The translations under genes and the position numbers were made by a program. A stretch of DNA of 64,000 nucleotides from Begonia masoniana (Eukaryota; Streptophyta; Magnoliopsida; Cucurbitales; Begoniaceae): assembly GCA_022432975.1 (NCBI GenBank), contig CM039509.1:21483432-21547431 (forward strand). The letters are read 5' to 3'. The notes beneath the pieces are model-generated. The model saw only the letters and a list, made by a program, of their open reading frames with translations. It made no database searches and was not told the origin of the DNA. Of the stretch, positions 11,705 to 22,751 are shown in pieces (the first letter of the stretch is position 1; each line of letters opens with the position of its first letter).

Positions 11705-11895
11705 CGAAAAAAAATAAAATAAACATAAAAATAATTTTTTTTTAATGGTTTTTATTTAATTGTTTAATTTTTAAATGTTTATTTAAAATGATTTGTGTTT
11801 TGTTTTATTATAAAATAGATTACGGTTTATTGGGATAGAAAAAAAAAAATAATATAATACGGAAATTGGGTACAGTTTTAGGGACGTTACAACTA

Positions 11896-11909
11896 TGGTA
11901 TCAGAGTCC
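11896..11909 (+). other. Element C primer-binding site
   Basis: tggtatcagagtcc starts 5 bases after the LTR end. It matches the complement of the initiator tRNA-Met 3' end except for one base in the distal part. Confidence 0.88.
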
Positions 11910-12053
11910 CCGGGTTTTAAAATCGGTTCTGTAGACTGCTCGACTGCACAGCCACTACGCGGGTATCCTTCATCAACTGTAAGTCTGTTTATAGCTTTAT
12001 TCGATTTTGTTTCTTAGGATTATCTGTTTAATTTGTTTTAGGCTTTATACACT

Positions 12054-12725
12054 ATGACTCGAGGAAGAGATCCTAGAGATGACGCGCTAGATCGATTTAC
12101 GGAGTTAATAGATCGCCAGTCTCAGTATATGGACCGGCAAGCGCAACAGATTACGGACTTAGTGAATCGGGAGAACCAGAGAGCCCACGATTTGATAGTT
12201 CCCAATAACTAGGGTATGCAGAAGTTTCAAAGTCTGCGACCTCCGGTGTTTGATGGCCGATCGTCGGATCCGACTGTTGCGGAGGAGTGGATCCGAGTTA
12301 TGGAGGACATGCTAGGGTACGCCGAGGTTGGGAACGGGAGTAAGGTGGCTTATGTTACCTTTCATTTAGCGATGGATGCCCGTTTCTGGTGGGACTCGAT
12401 CAAAGTGACGATTGATGTATCTATTATGACATGGAAGCGATTTAAGACCATATTCTTCGATAAGTATTTTAGCCGTGCTGTGAGAGTGGCGAAGAGAAAT
12501 GAGTTTACGCAGCTGAAGCAGACAGGTTCAGTTGCGGAGTATATCCGGAAGTTCGAGGCCTTATCGCGATTTGCTCCGCGCCTCGTCAGTGACAATGAGG
12601 AGAAGGTGCATCAGTTTATGGAGGGACTTAATCCGGAGATTCGGATGCACGTTGTTGTATAAGGTATTATTGACGTGCTTTATTCTGATATTACTGCTAG
12701 AGCTCTGGATATCGAGGCTGCTAGA
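12054..12725 (+). pseudogene. Element C gag (capsid part), truncated
   Basis: gag starts with ATG at 12054 (MTRGRDPRDDALDR), downstream of a possible leader intron (GT at 11979, AG at 12041). An N-terminal repeat-rich part (DRQSQYMDRQAQQ) is followed by a retrotransposon gag domain from about 12225 (VFDGRSSDP, EEWIRVMEDMLG, AYVTFHLAMDARFWWD, RFKTIFFDKYFS, GSVAEYIRKFEAL). Stops at 12210 (from CAG) and 12660 break it. The frame ends at EAAR, where a minus-strand LTR fragment begins. Roughly 90 codons before the zinc knuckle are missing, judged by element B. Confidence 0.9.
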
Positions 12726-12894
12726 TACGTGCCAAAATACATTTAAAATATGTTGGAAAAAAAGTGGGGTTAAAACAAAGTGGAAATCGTAATAAAAACT
12801 TATTTTTTTTAAAATCTGCTGCTGGGCGCGCGCCCAGACAGCGCGCTGCGCGCACGCGGTGCGCGCGCGCGCTGGGCACACCCCGTGTGTGCCC

Positions 12895-13010
12895 AATCGC
12901 GTTCGGTCGCGATTTGGGCCCGATCGATCGGGCCCTCTCGGGCTATTTTCACCAAAAATCATCCCGGCCGCGATCGGTCGTGACCCATGCCCGATCGATC
13001 GGGCCGGCTC
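12895..13010 (-). repeat. Palindrome-rich module in D LTR
   Basis: Two gcccgatcgatcgggcc units about 75 bp apart with cgcgatcggtcg between them, bordered by gcgcgc-rich DNA at 12825-12890. Confidence 0.75.
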
Positions 13011-13780
13011 GGGTTTTTCCCACCAAAAACGCCCCAAAACACCCCGTTTTGACTTTCCTTGACCTTCCCGACCTTTCTACACTTTTCTATGAGCCCGACA
13101 CCTCCAAAAATCCCGAAATTTTTACCATACACTCCCGACACAATAAATCTTCCAATCCCATAAATTTTTTAGAAAACTGACTTCAACCAGATATAAATAA
13201 AAATAGCAAACTTAAACCCGACGTCGTTTGTTTTAAAATCAATATGGACGGCATAACGCCTAAATCCTTTAAAACGAAAACCTGCAATATAACGCCCGAG
13301 AATATATAGTTTAAATTCTCAGAATACCACCACCATTACTCAACAACCATCGACTCGAAATCTTTAAAAATTCGTTACGAAAACCTTTAAGAAAAACAAT
13401 GTGCCAACACGTATCAAATCTCCCAGTCACCAACCAAATACATCAAAATACAAAAATAATTAACACTCACAACTCCCCGAAGACCATGATCGAGACGCCC
13501 CGGCAACTGCCTGCACCGGCATGCCCTATACGTTACCAACTGCGCTCCAATCCTAGATTTCCTTAGGCCCTCACCTGTACTCCCGTCTATACCTACACCA
13601 CGGAACACACAATATCAGCCTAATGCTTAGTAAGTAGGGAAATATGCATACAACAAACATAATGCAACACAACTCCTAACAGATGAGGTTTCTACTCGCT
13701 CAGTTGCTGTTCTTTCGTTTGCTACTCGTTGCTTTTCGTTGTTCATTCACATAACCGAAACTCATCACAAATGCTAACAC

Positions 13781-14260
13781 CGCACCTTAACGCGACTAGG
13801 CAACTCACACGGAGTCCCTCGCAGGTGTCCAACTTACACAGTATCCCACGCAAGTGCCACCCTAACGCGACTAGGCAACTCCACTGGAGTCCCCCGCAGG
13901 TGTCTCTCACACAAAGTCCCTTGCAAGTGCCACCCTAACGCGACTAGGCAACTCCACCGGAGTCCCTTGCAGGTGTCACTCACACAAAGTCCCCCGCAAG
14001 TGCCACCCTAACGCGACTAGGCAACTCCACCATAGTCCCTCGCAGGTGTCACTCTAACGAGACTGGGCGACTCAACAATAGTCCCTCGCAGGTACCACCT
14101 TAACGCGACTGGACAACTCCCATGGAGTTTCCTGCAGGTGCTACCCTAACGCGGCTAGGCGACTCAACAATAGTCCCTCGCAGGTACCACCTTAACGTGA
14201 CTGGACAACTCCCATGGAGTTTCCCGCAGGTGCTACCCTAACGCGACTAGGCGACTCCGA
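13781..14260 (-). repeat. Tandem repeat array in D LTR
   Basis: At least nine starts of the unit taacgcgactaggcaactc, first spaced 72-74 bp, then 45-48 bp. The long form contains two half-units (gagtccctcgcaggtg and aaagtcccccgcaagtg). The array lies in the middle of the LTR, the position where solo LTR D (505-3078) has only two copies of its equivalent motif. Confidence 0.9.
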
Positions 14261-15815
14261 CACAAACCACCTCACGATTCAACTCACACCATCCCTTACG
14301 GTTCAAGCTCGCCATGCAAAACCATGCTTAAAACTCGTTTCTCGTAGTTTGAAAACCGTGATGCATGTCACACAATTACAATACTCAACACAAAACTAAA
14401 CAAACAATCAAACAAAGCAAACAACCAATTCCCTACCGTTCCATGGTGTAGGCCCGAAGGCAAACCACACACATCCGCTACTTACCTAGATTCCTTGTGC
14501 GTGTTCGTAATTATATGCCCGGTTAGCCAAATCGTTCACTCGTCAACCTAACATAATAAAAGAGAAATCACTTAGCAATACACTAACCATAGGTTTTAAC
14601 CAACTTTTCAACCTAACATACAAAACCCAAATTTCCTAGATTTTCTATCGTCCAACCAAATTACTCGCTCGATTACCTAAAATAACAAAAACTCACTTAG
14701 AAATTTACTAATGAACTCAAAAGATATTCTTAACCTAAATTAACTATAACCATCACAAACTTCCTTCCCCAAAACACAAAACCCGAATTATGCACCATTT
14801 TGACCGTCAAACTTCAAACGGTCGTAACTCCCTCGTTTTTCAACGGATTTCGACGTGCCACCCCAATCTGTAAACATCTACACGTCTACTATCCATTGAA
14901 ACACTCAAATCAAATAAACAAACACCTTAGCCAACTCAAAATCCAGCAAACAGATTCGGCCTCCAATAACACCAAAAACCCGGTTTTCACAAGCTCAACT
15001 CCAATCTTCCATTTCTCCCTAAAATCATCCTAAACTAATCCCTTCAATAACTAAATCATCAAATCTAGAAAGAAAACCAACATTTACTCTCCATTTTCGG
15101 ACTTCACTATTTAGGGTTTTCAAACCCTAGGCAATCTTCACCAAAATCCTCTAAAAACCCATAAAAACTAACCCTTAATGTATAAAACTAAAAACCCCAC
15201 TAAAACTAACCTTAAAACCTTGAAGAACCTTGATGGAATGAAGCTTGGAAAAGCTTCAATGGCTGCCGTCGATGGTGGGAGGAGAAGAAGAAGACAAGTG
15301 CTTCACTTTACCCATTTTTCCTCTTTTTATAAAACCTTTTCTTTTTCTTTATTTAATTCATTTAATAACCTATTAAAATTACACAAGTGCCCTTCCATAC
15401 ACTTCAACGTGGCTGCCCTCTCTTCTCCCTCCCTTTCCATTCAATTGCTTCATTTAATTTCCCTTTTAATTTTCAACAACTAATTTCTATTGGTCCATTT
15501 GTTGTTTGACTTTTCAAACCTAATTGGCTTTGAATTTTCAACCCCATCTCTTCTCTACTTTCCTTCAACGTGATTGGCATCTTCAAACACCACTTTTCAT
15601 TAGCTTTTTACTACATTTTGATTGGTTAAAAGAGTTAGACTTTTCAAGCCAATTCTCTCCACCAATCACCATTTAGTTTGACTTGTCAAACTCTCCACTT
15701 CTCATTTCACTTCTAATACCCTTCAACAATAAATTCTCATACATTTCTTGCCTAGGCTAACTCATTCTACGTCGAACCTAGGCTACGCACGTAATAGAAA
15801 TTCTCGGGTGTTACA

Positions 15816-15990
15816 GCTATTGGTGTGGAGAACCGGGCCATTTTGTTAAAGATTGCCCGAATCAGGGTCGAGATCAATCAGGCAGAGATCATCATGGCAG
15901 AGATCAAAGAAAAGTTGTACCGAGAGTCTTTGCATTCATCGAGCCTGACAACGCCGACGATGGGGGCCCAGCCTTCTACAATTGCAGGTA
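15816..15990 (+). pseudogene. Element C gag zinc knuckle
   Basis: The coding frame resumes with a CCHC knuckle, CYWCGEPGHFVKDCP. The first base of the first Cys codon is lost at the LTR junction. It continues through RKVVPRVFAFIEP and QPS-type residues to caggta, equivalent to the linker before the protease in B at 22590-22600. From there C carries no coding sequence. Confidence 0.85.
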
Positions 15991-17752
15991 TTATTTAAAT
16001 TACTTGTACAACTATATGTATATGATAGATAAAATATTTAGATCTGAAATTAGTAAGGAAGAGAATAATAGGTGAGTAAGAAGGATTACTAGGCGAACCT
16101 CGAGGAGAAGATAATAGGATACACATATAACAATAAACACCATATAGAAATATAGTTATACATTAGTAGGATTAGTTCGATTTAATTAACGGAGTTTGCG
16201 CACCTAAGGTTTAGAGGAATACGCCCTATGAGATATGGATTTTAAGTAGGTAGGGATTGTGCCTAATTGGCAACCTTTTGGAATATTAGGATACGACTAG
16301 TCAAGAAAGAAGAAAGTTTAGAAATAAACCTATAAAGGGATACCTAGATTGTTATAATACCTGAAGTGTGTTTAAATAGATCAAGTACCGTAGAGCTCGT
16401 ATATTGAGGATTCGTATGAAGTTAGGAGTATCTAGATTAAGATAGAATTCAAGAGTTAAACTTTGAATGATTGTCGAGTAGAATAATTGGAACCTGATTG
16501 GAAGGAGCGAACAAAAATAGATTAGTCGATGAACTCAAAGTAGCCTTGAGGAATTTAGTGAAGGTAAAGTAGATCGTTGGAATAAATGAGAGCTTAGATT
16601 GGCGTTTAAAGGGTATCAAATTGAGAAATTTGCGATTTATAGAATAAGGAGAGTGAGAATTATCACCGAAACCATCTAAGTAAACTTAGAGGTGAGATTA
16701 AGTTAGTAAATTTCTAGTGATCGACTCGTGTGTGGCAGGTCGAGACCAAGTAGTGCATGAATGGCTTAGTTTAGAATGACTAGTTTAGAGCGCATCAATG
16801 AGGAGATTTAGAGACTCGACCGTGCTTAGAGCAAATAGAGTTTAAGATAAACAAAGGAGTGTAACGTAAGCAGTGTGAGAACTTTAATTAAGAATATAGT
16901 GGTAGAATTTAAGGACAAAACTTAGAATGGAAGCGATGTTTATAAGGAAACTCTGGTGACATAGTTCGAGGAGTATAACAGTGTAACCTTAGTTGTAAAA
17001 TCCGCCCTGAAATAACTGGCGGGATTGGTAAGTTGCCCAGAAAAGTATGTGATTTAGGAGATTTAGTAAGACTTAATGTGTGAGTGAGGATATGTACAAT
17101 CCAATTGAGAGTAGAGATTTCGAATTTAAGGCTAATGTTGGAAGATATAGTCGACGTTTTGGATTAGAATCGTAGAGATTGACCCTAGGGATGACGGGAT
17201 CAGAGTTAATAATAGGAAGTTCGAATTTTGTTAGAGATAGAATTCTAAGTAAATACTGACTGTAGCTCATAGTTTGACTCACATAGACCAAGTAGTGTTA
17301 TAGTCGTATAGTTGTAGGGTATAACTATGAGGACTTAATTAGGAAACCCGCACCGAAATAGTCTCCAAAAGTCAATGCGTTACCCAAGAAGTTAGGTGAC
17401 CAGTAAATCCTTTGGGTGATACAGTTACGAGGAATCGTTACCCGGGCGAATATAGAAGTTTGGGTCGACGTGAGTCTCGACTACAGACGAAGCCAACGAA
17501 GTTATAGAGAAGTTTAGGTAAAACAATTGGAGATTTAAGGACTTAACTAAGCTCAGTACTTTAGTAAGGAAGTGTACGATCAGATCGAAGGTAGAGAATA
17601 CAAGTTTAAGGCCGATATTGGAGAGTACAGTGGACAGTTTTGGTTGAGGACCACGAAGAGTGACCGTAAGTACAAATGATAATCGAAGCGTAAGGCCGTG
17701 TGATATGAGACGTTAACATCAAAGGCTATATAAGCTAAGTCAAATTTTGAGG
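15991..17752 (+). ncRNA. Element C conserved non-coding block in place of pol
   Basis: A purine-rich stretch of about 1.8 kb with no sustained reading frame and no RT, integrase or protease motifs. It is homologous to blocks in E and F: 16030-16200 with 49035-49225 and 52540-52680; 16445-16790 with 59690-60095 and 53575-53910; 17640-17752 with 60535-60700 and 55255-55400. An internal duplication is visible (17060-17180 resembles 17550-17670). Whether it acts as RNA is not known. Calling it an RNA feature is an inference from conservation without a frame. Confidence 0.6.
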
Positions 17753-17779
17753 ACAAAATTTTAAATAAGGTGGGTAGAA
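17753..17779 (+). other. Element C polypurine tract
   Basis: ggacaaaattttaaataagg followed by tgggtagaa lies directly before the 3' LTR, as in A, B, E and F. Confidence 0.85.
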
Positions 17780-20584
17780 TGTAATACCTGGCTTTTCGGG
17801 ATATTGCTATTTTAATATAAATGGCATTTTTGTAAATATGTCAAATCAAGCTCGTTTTACGAACAGAAGGTTTCGTCGGGATCCTAATTATTAATATGGA
17901 TTTTAAGAAATTTACAAGAATTTTCGGAGCGGTAACGCTTAATTCCGAGTAATTACGTTTCTCGTAATATAAAGGACGTTTTAGTAAAAATAGTAAATGT
18001 AGTCCGATTTGTGAACGGACAGTTTTATTGGGACCCTAATAATAAGTTGGACTTATTGGTGAAATAAGGAGATTTGGTGAAACCGAATAGTTAGCCGATT
18101 AACGAAACGAATGACGAAACTAATATAAAAGCAATGGAAGGGCAAAATGGTAATTTGCCAAACCAAATTATAAAATAACCTAAATCCTTTTCTTTCTTCA
18201 TTTCTCCTCTGCCGCGTGAAGAACCAGAGAGCTTCGCTCTCTGCCATCGACAGCCGATTTCATTCCGACCTCCGTTTCTCCTCCGACCGATCTCCGTTCT
18301 TCACGTTTTCTCCTCCGATTAACGTTCTAGGTAAGATTCTACAGCTTTCGAACGTTAGTTTTCAGTTCCCATGAAATTAGGACGTTAGGGTTTCGATAGG
18401 GTTTACGTTTAAAATGTGATTTAGGGTTTAAAATCAATAGGTTGTCGTAGTTTGTGAACGTATAGAATGTATTGAACGTTATTGGACGAAGTTAAACTAA
18501 TTTGTGAGAAATGTTAAATTTAATGAATTTCGGGTTTTTGGAAAAAGCTCGTTATCGGATGTTTCGTAGAATCGAGCGCGAATTGGTTGTTGAAATGCCT
18601 CGATTAATTAAGTTATAGCTTTAGAAGAGTTTCCTTAGTTGAGGATTTCGTTAGTTTGGACGTTAACGGTTTAAACGCATTTTAATGATAATTGTTGTGA
18701 ATTGCCTTAGGTAAACCACGCTCGTGGACGGAGCTTGAGCTGCAACGGACACGAGGTAAGTTCTCGTGATCTTCTCTGGCCGATTGGCCTACACCGTACT
18801 TCGATGTAGCGTCGAGGATCTCAATGGATTGTTTCTTTTAAATTGCTTTGGTCGGGTAGATAGGTTTATAATTGTTATAGGTTATTCTATTTCGGTCTTG
18901 ATGGTATGCATGTTGATTGTTTATTTTATGTCCATATCTGTTCATGCATCACATATTTCAAATGTCATGAAAACGAATTTCCGCACGACGTTTTAAAGTA
19001 AATGCAAAGAAAGGATGACCCTTCGGTATATAGTTTAAATGGCCCTTCGGTATACATTTTATAGGTCACGTGAGATGGGGCTTAGGCACGGCTGTACGTG
19101 TTGTAAGCGTGTACCCCCCTCCTCTAGGTTGAAAGAGTAGTCCGCCCGCTGGATGTGCTCTCTCCGGTTAAAGGGCTGAGATCTCGGTGACACCCACAGA
19201 GCAAAGCAAAGCAAAGCAAAGAAAACAATGCATGATTTACAGATTCAAATGCACAGCACGCATTTGCATTTACTAGAGCTTACTGAGATTTTTATCTCAT
19301 AGGTGTCTGTATGGTGTAGGTGATCCCGATACAGGTGACTACGAGATCCCTCCACCTGAGGAGTGATGGCAGTTGACGAAGGACGGTTGCGGTGGTGTGC
19401 TGGCGCAGTCGATGCTCACCTGACCCGTGGGGACGTATGTGTAGGTTTTGAGGATTTTTGGGATGTTATTGATGACTTTGTCTTGATAGAACATATTAGG
19501 ATGTTTGGGATCTGGTTAGCTGATAGACTGATGATTTCAAAGTTTTATAAACCATATTTGTAAAATGTTTTATTAAAGCTTTTAATTGCACGTTATAGAA
19601 ATCGTTTGAAATGGTTTAGGTTCGATATGGATATGCTCGATTTTTAGAGCGATCCACGCAGTTGGATCTCGCAAAGTCCGCTGCAAGTTGGTCGGGTTTA
19701 GGAAACGTTTTAGTTGGATTTAAGTTATAGTTTCATGGAAAAGTGGTAACAATGTATTAAGTTCACTCTCTGGAGTCGGATTCCAGAGAGTTGCATTGAA
19801 GTGTTTATTCTAGATATCTTAAAAGAGTTTGCTCTCTGGAATTTGTAAAGAAAATGGTAGGCGACTAGGCGCCATGTGACGAGGGGCGACTAGCGCCGGA
19901 TCGCCAGGCACCAAACGCTGCCAGCGACCGATCGCTGGTAGCATGCCAGTGACTGATCGCTGGGCAGACAAGGCTGCTCAGCGATCGAGCGCTGAGACCA
20001 ATCGCTGATGCAGCGATTGGTCGCTGCTTCTCCTCCCTCGGCAGAATGACACTTCTGCCCTCCCTTCTGTTTTAATTGAAAAATATAGTTTTATTTAATA
20101 GTTTCAATTGTTTTAAATGGTTTTATACTAATTGTTTTCGATTTCGGTTTAGGTTACGCTATTTAAAGTATAGAGTTTATTTAAAGTGCGATTGATCGCT
20201 GTACATCATTGTGGCGATCGATCTCCATGAAAAATGGAGATCGATTGCCAATATAAATATAAAAGTCAGCGATCGATCTCCAAGAAAAATGGAGATCGAT
20301 CGCTACCTATAAAGTGGCAAGCGCACTGTTCACGCACTGTTCACGCACTGTTCACTGTTGTTGTTCACGGCACTGTTCACAGGCACTGTTCACCGAAAAT
20401 AAAAAAAAAAATAAACATAAAAATAATTTGTTTTTAATGGTTTTTATTTAATTGTTTAATTTTTAAATGTTTATTTAAAATGATTTGTGTTTTGTTTTAT
20501 TATAAAATAGATTACGGTTTATTGGGATAGAAAAAAAAATAATAATATAATACGGAAATTGGGTACAGTTTTAGGGACGTTACA
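17780..20584 (+). mobile_element. Element C 3' LTR
   Basis: Runs from TGTAATACCTGG to ACGTTACA and is nearly identical to the 5' LTR. Extra sequence at about 20240-20290 duplicates the gcgatcgatctcc inverted repeat, which accounts for much of the 39-bp length difference. TATA-like 18167-18178; 45-nt exon-like segment 18711-18755; hairpin 19765-19791; palindrome clusters 19880-20035 and 20210-20305. Confidence 0.95.
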
Positions 20585-20589
20585 GTTTG
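20585..20589. repeat. TSD of element C, right copy (gtttg)
   Basis: Exact match to 9121-9125. Confidence 0.95.
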
Positions 20590-21358
20590 GTTCTGAATAA
20601 TGGATAGGTTATGTTTTGAGTTTGTTTTTAAAACGTTTTGGAAATGTATTTTGTAAATGTTTGGTATTAGGGAAATGTTCAGTTTTTAAACCGAACCACG
20701 CAGTTCGTTTTTACGAAAACGGGTTATGTTTTAATTGAGTTTTGAGTCGTTGTTTCAGGTGATTGATGAAGCGAGGAATGATGAGATTTTGAGTGAGTTA
20801 TGGTGGGATGTATATTTGATGAAATGGTGAAGGGTTTGTTTAGTGTATAGGGAAGCAGGGGAAGAGAAGGAAAGAAGAATGAGGGAAGAAGGAAGAGGGG
20901 AGGCAGTGGAGTTGGCGACCAATCGCCAAGGGTGGCGATTGGTCACCAAGAAGGATCACGCTCTGGAAAAATTCCAGAGCGTGTGGCGATCGATCGCCCC
21001 TCTTTGGTCGCGCGGCGATCACAGATCGCTTGGTGAGGCGATCGCTGGCAAAACCAGCGATCGCCGATGGGCGATTGATCGTCGTTTTGGGCAATCGATC
21101 GCCCCTTCATTTTAGGGGGCGATTGCCCCTTTTGCCCCCTGTTTTGTCTTTTGTCCTGCTGCTTATGTTTTTAAGTTTTAATTAAGGTTTTCTTTTAATT
21201 GTTTTAAAGCTTTATTACGTGGTTTTCAAAATAGATTCGAACGTTTTACAAATTTTGGTTTCCCCTTTAAATTCCGCTTAAATACAATTAAAGTTATTAG
21301 GATAAAAGAAAAAAAATATATAATAAGAAAAATTGGGTATATTATTAGGGTCGCTACA
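20590..21358 (+). mobile_element. Element B 5' LTR, second part
   Basis: Continues the B LTR, aligning with 32166-32918 of the 3' LTR, and ends GGGTCGCTACA. It contains a 27-nt hairpin at 20957-20983 and a dense CGATCG palindrome cluster at 20918-21115. The two parts together give about 2,513 bp against 2,522 bp for the 3' LTR. Confidence 0.94.
20918..21115 (+). repeat. Hairpin and CGATCG cluster in B 5' LTR
   Basis: cacgctctggaa and ttccagagcgtg form a 12-bp stem with a 3-nt loop (20957-20983). Around it are ggcgatcgatcgcc, gcgatcgctgg and ccagcgatcgcc units. The 3' LTR equivalent is 32486-32670, with its hairpin at 32533-32559. Confidence 0.85.
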
Positions 21359-21362
21359 GTTA

Positions 21363-21375
21363 TGGTATCAGAGCC
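21363..21375 (+). other. Element B primer-binding site
   Basis: tggtatcagagcc begins 4 bases after the 5' LTR. It is the usual complement of initiator tRNA-Met. Confidence 0.93.
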
Positions 21376-21521
21376 CCAAGGTTTTAAAAACGGTTCTGTA
21401 GACTGCTCGACTGCGCATGCCACTACGCGAACGTCCTTCTTCAACTGTAAATATGTTCTATTTTATTTCTTTGTTTTTTTTCTTAGGATTATCTGTTTAA
21501 CTTTTATAGGCTTTATACAAT

Positions 21522-22501
21522 ATGGTTCGAGGAAAAGATCCTAGAGACGACGCCTTAGATCGACTTACGGAATTGTTGGACCGTCAGTCTCAACACATGG
21601 ACCGACAGGCGCAACAAATCGAGAACTTAGTGAACCAAGAGAACCAGAGGGCCCAAGAATTGGTGGTTCCTAACAATCAGGGCATGCAGAAGTTCCAAAG
21701 TCTACGCCCTCTAGTATTCGATGATCGATCATCGGATCCAACGGTTGCTGAGGAATGGATTAGGGTGATGGAGGATATGCTAGGATATGAAGAGGTAGGG
21801 AACGGGAGCAAGGTGGCCTATGTCACCTTCCATTTGGCGTTAGATGCCCGTTTCTGGTGGGATTCGATCAAGTCGACGGCAGATGTATCGATTATGACCT
21901 GGGAACGGTTCAAGACCGTATTCTTTGATAAGTATTTCAGCCGCACGGTGAGGGTGGCTAAGAGAAACGAGTTTACGCAGCTGAAGCAGACAGGTTCAGT
22001 TGCTGATTATATTCGAAAGTTTGAGGCTTTATCACGATTTGCACCGCGTCTTGTCAGGGAAAATGAAGACAAAGTGCATCAGTTTATGAGGGGCTGAATC
22101 TTGAGATCAAGATAAACATGGTTGTGTCAGGTATTATAGACGTGCCTTATTCTGATATTGCAACTAGAGCTTTGGACTTCGAGGCTGCCCGAGCTACTTG
22201 TAGTAGGCTGAGGGAGCCAGCTAAGGGCTTCTTCTGTGAGATCCGCCCTCAGTCTCAGAACCGAGGTTGGCAACCCAAAGCACCACAGCCCCAGCAGCAG
22301 TAAAAAGGTGTGAAGAGACCTTTAGAGGGAGGCAATGATCGGGGCAAGGGCAAGCAAGTACAGGGGACTTCCCAGATACCCTGGTGGCTGAAATGTCAGC
22401 GAGAGCACAGTGGAGAGTGCCGGGTTGGCACTAACAAGTGTTATAGATGTGGTGAAGTCGGCCATTACGTCAGGGATTGCCCAAAGCCGGGCCGAGATTA
22501 G
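21522..22501 (+). pseudogene. Element B gag
   Basis: gag begins with ATG at 21522 (MVRGKDPRDDALDRL), preceded by a TATAG acceptor-like site. It has the N-terminal DRQSQHMDRQAQQ repeats, the retrotransposon gag domain (FDDRSSDPTVAEEWIRVMED, FHLALDARFWWD, YIRKFEALSRFAPR) to about 22085, and a CCHC knuckle CYRCGEVGHYVRDCP at 22438-22482. A one-base loss near 22093 shifts the frame. Stops at 22301 and 22499 look like CAA and CAG changes. The downstream frame continues without a gap into the protease, as usual for Gag-Pro-Pol fusions. Confidence 0.92.
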
Positions 22502-22751
22502 TTGGGCGGAGACCAGAGGAGGGTTATGCCGAGGATCTTTGCGTTTATCGAGCTTGGCGATATCGATGATGAGACTCAGCCTTCCGTGATAGCAGGTACC
22601 ATTTTGATTATGGGCGTAGCAGTATTTTCATTGATAGACACTGGAGCTACGCATTCCTTTATTTCAACTGCTTGCATGGCTAGATTAGGGTTAGCGTCTG
22701 AGTTAGCAGAGGTTGAGTATAGAGTGATGCTGCCTTCGGGAGAGCATATGC
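22502..22751 (+). pseudogene. Element B aspartic protease, N-terminal half
   Basis: Continues the gag frame through PRIFAFIELGD and QPSVIAGTIL to the catalytic motif SLIDTGATHSFIS (DTG at about 22639), and ends in LPSGEHM where insertion G begins. The frame resumes after G at 27126 with HMQSDRILQGN. Confidence 0.92.

Larger units (their letters stand above)
9126..11891 (+). mobile_element. Element C 5' LTR
   Basis: Runs from TGTAATACCCGG to GGGACGTTACA. In order: TATA-like 9513-9524; leader ending ctag/gtaaga at 9676/9677; 45-nt exon-like segment 10057-10101; an agcaa pentanucleotide repeat 10546-10590; gtgtag acceptor-like site at 10685; perfect hairpin 11131-11157; palindrome-rich module 11225-11400 with cagcgaccgatcgctgg units; a cactgttcacgg minisatellite at 11635-11704. 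Confidence 0.95.
12726..15815 (-). mobile_element. Minus-strand family-D LTR, 3'-truncated, inside C gag
   Basis: Read on the minus strand, it starts TGTAACACCCGAG at 15815 and has the family-D order of modules: leader, splice-like sites near 14484-14550, tandem repeats, then GC-rich palindrome DNA with cccgatcgatcggg at 12895-13010. It stops at ggcacgta (12726), matching family D about 160 bp before its end, so the final part of the LTR is missing. The host gag also lacks sequence at this junction and no TSD is visible. A deletion removed both edges after insertion. Confidence 0.85.
9126..20584 (+). mobile_element. Element C: non-autonomous gag-only LTR retrotransposon
   Basis: A complete element with LTRs of 2,766 and 2,805 bp, a PBS, a gag pseudogene, CCHC knuckle, a 1.8-kb non-coding block, PPT and TSD gtttg. 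It has no protease, RT, RNase H or integrase: the frame stops resembling element B about ten codons before the protease DTG. A minus-strand family-D LTR fragment (12726-15815) breaks gag. In the first 300 bp the LTRs differ at four positions, so this is among the youngest insertions here. Such elements are called TR-GAG or LARD-like, and would need polymerase supplied by a relative such as B. Confidence 0.92.

Noticed and set aside
13781..14260. CRISPR-like array
   Set aside because: The repeats are adjacent and degenerate with changing period, inside a plant LTR.
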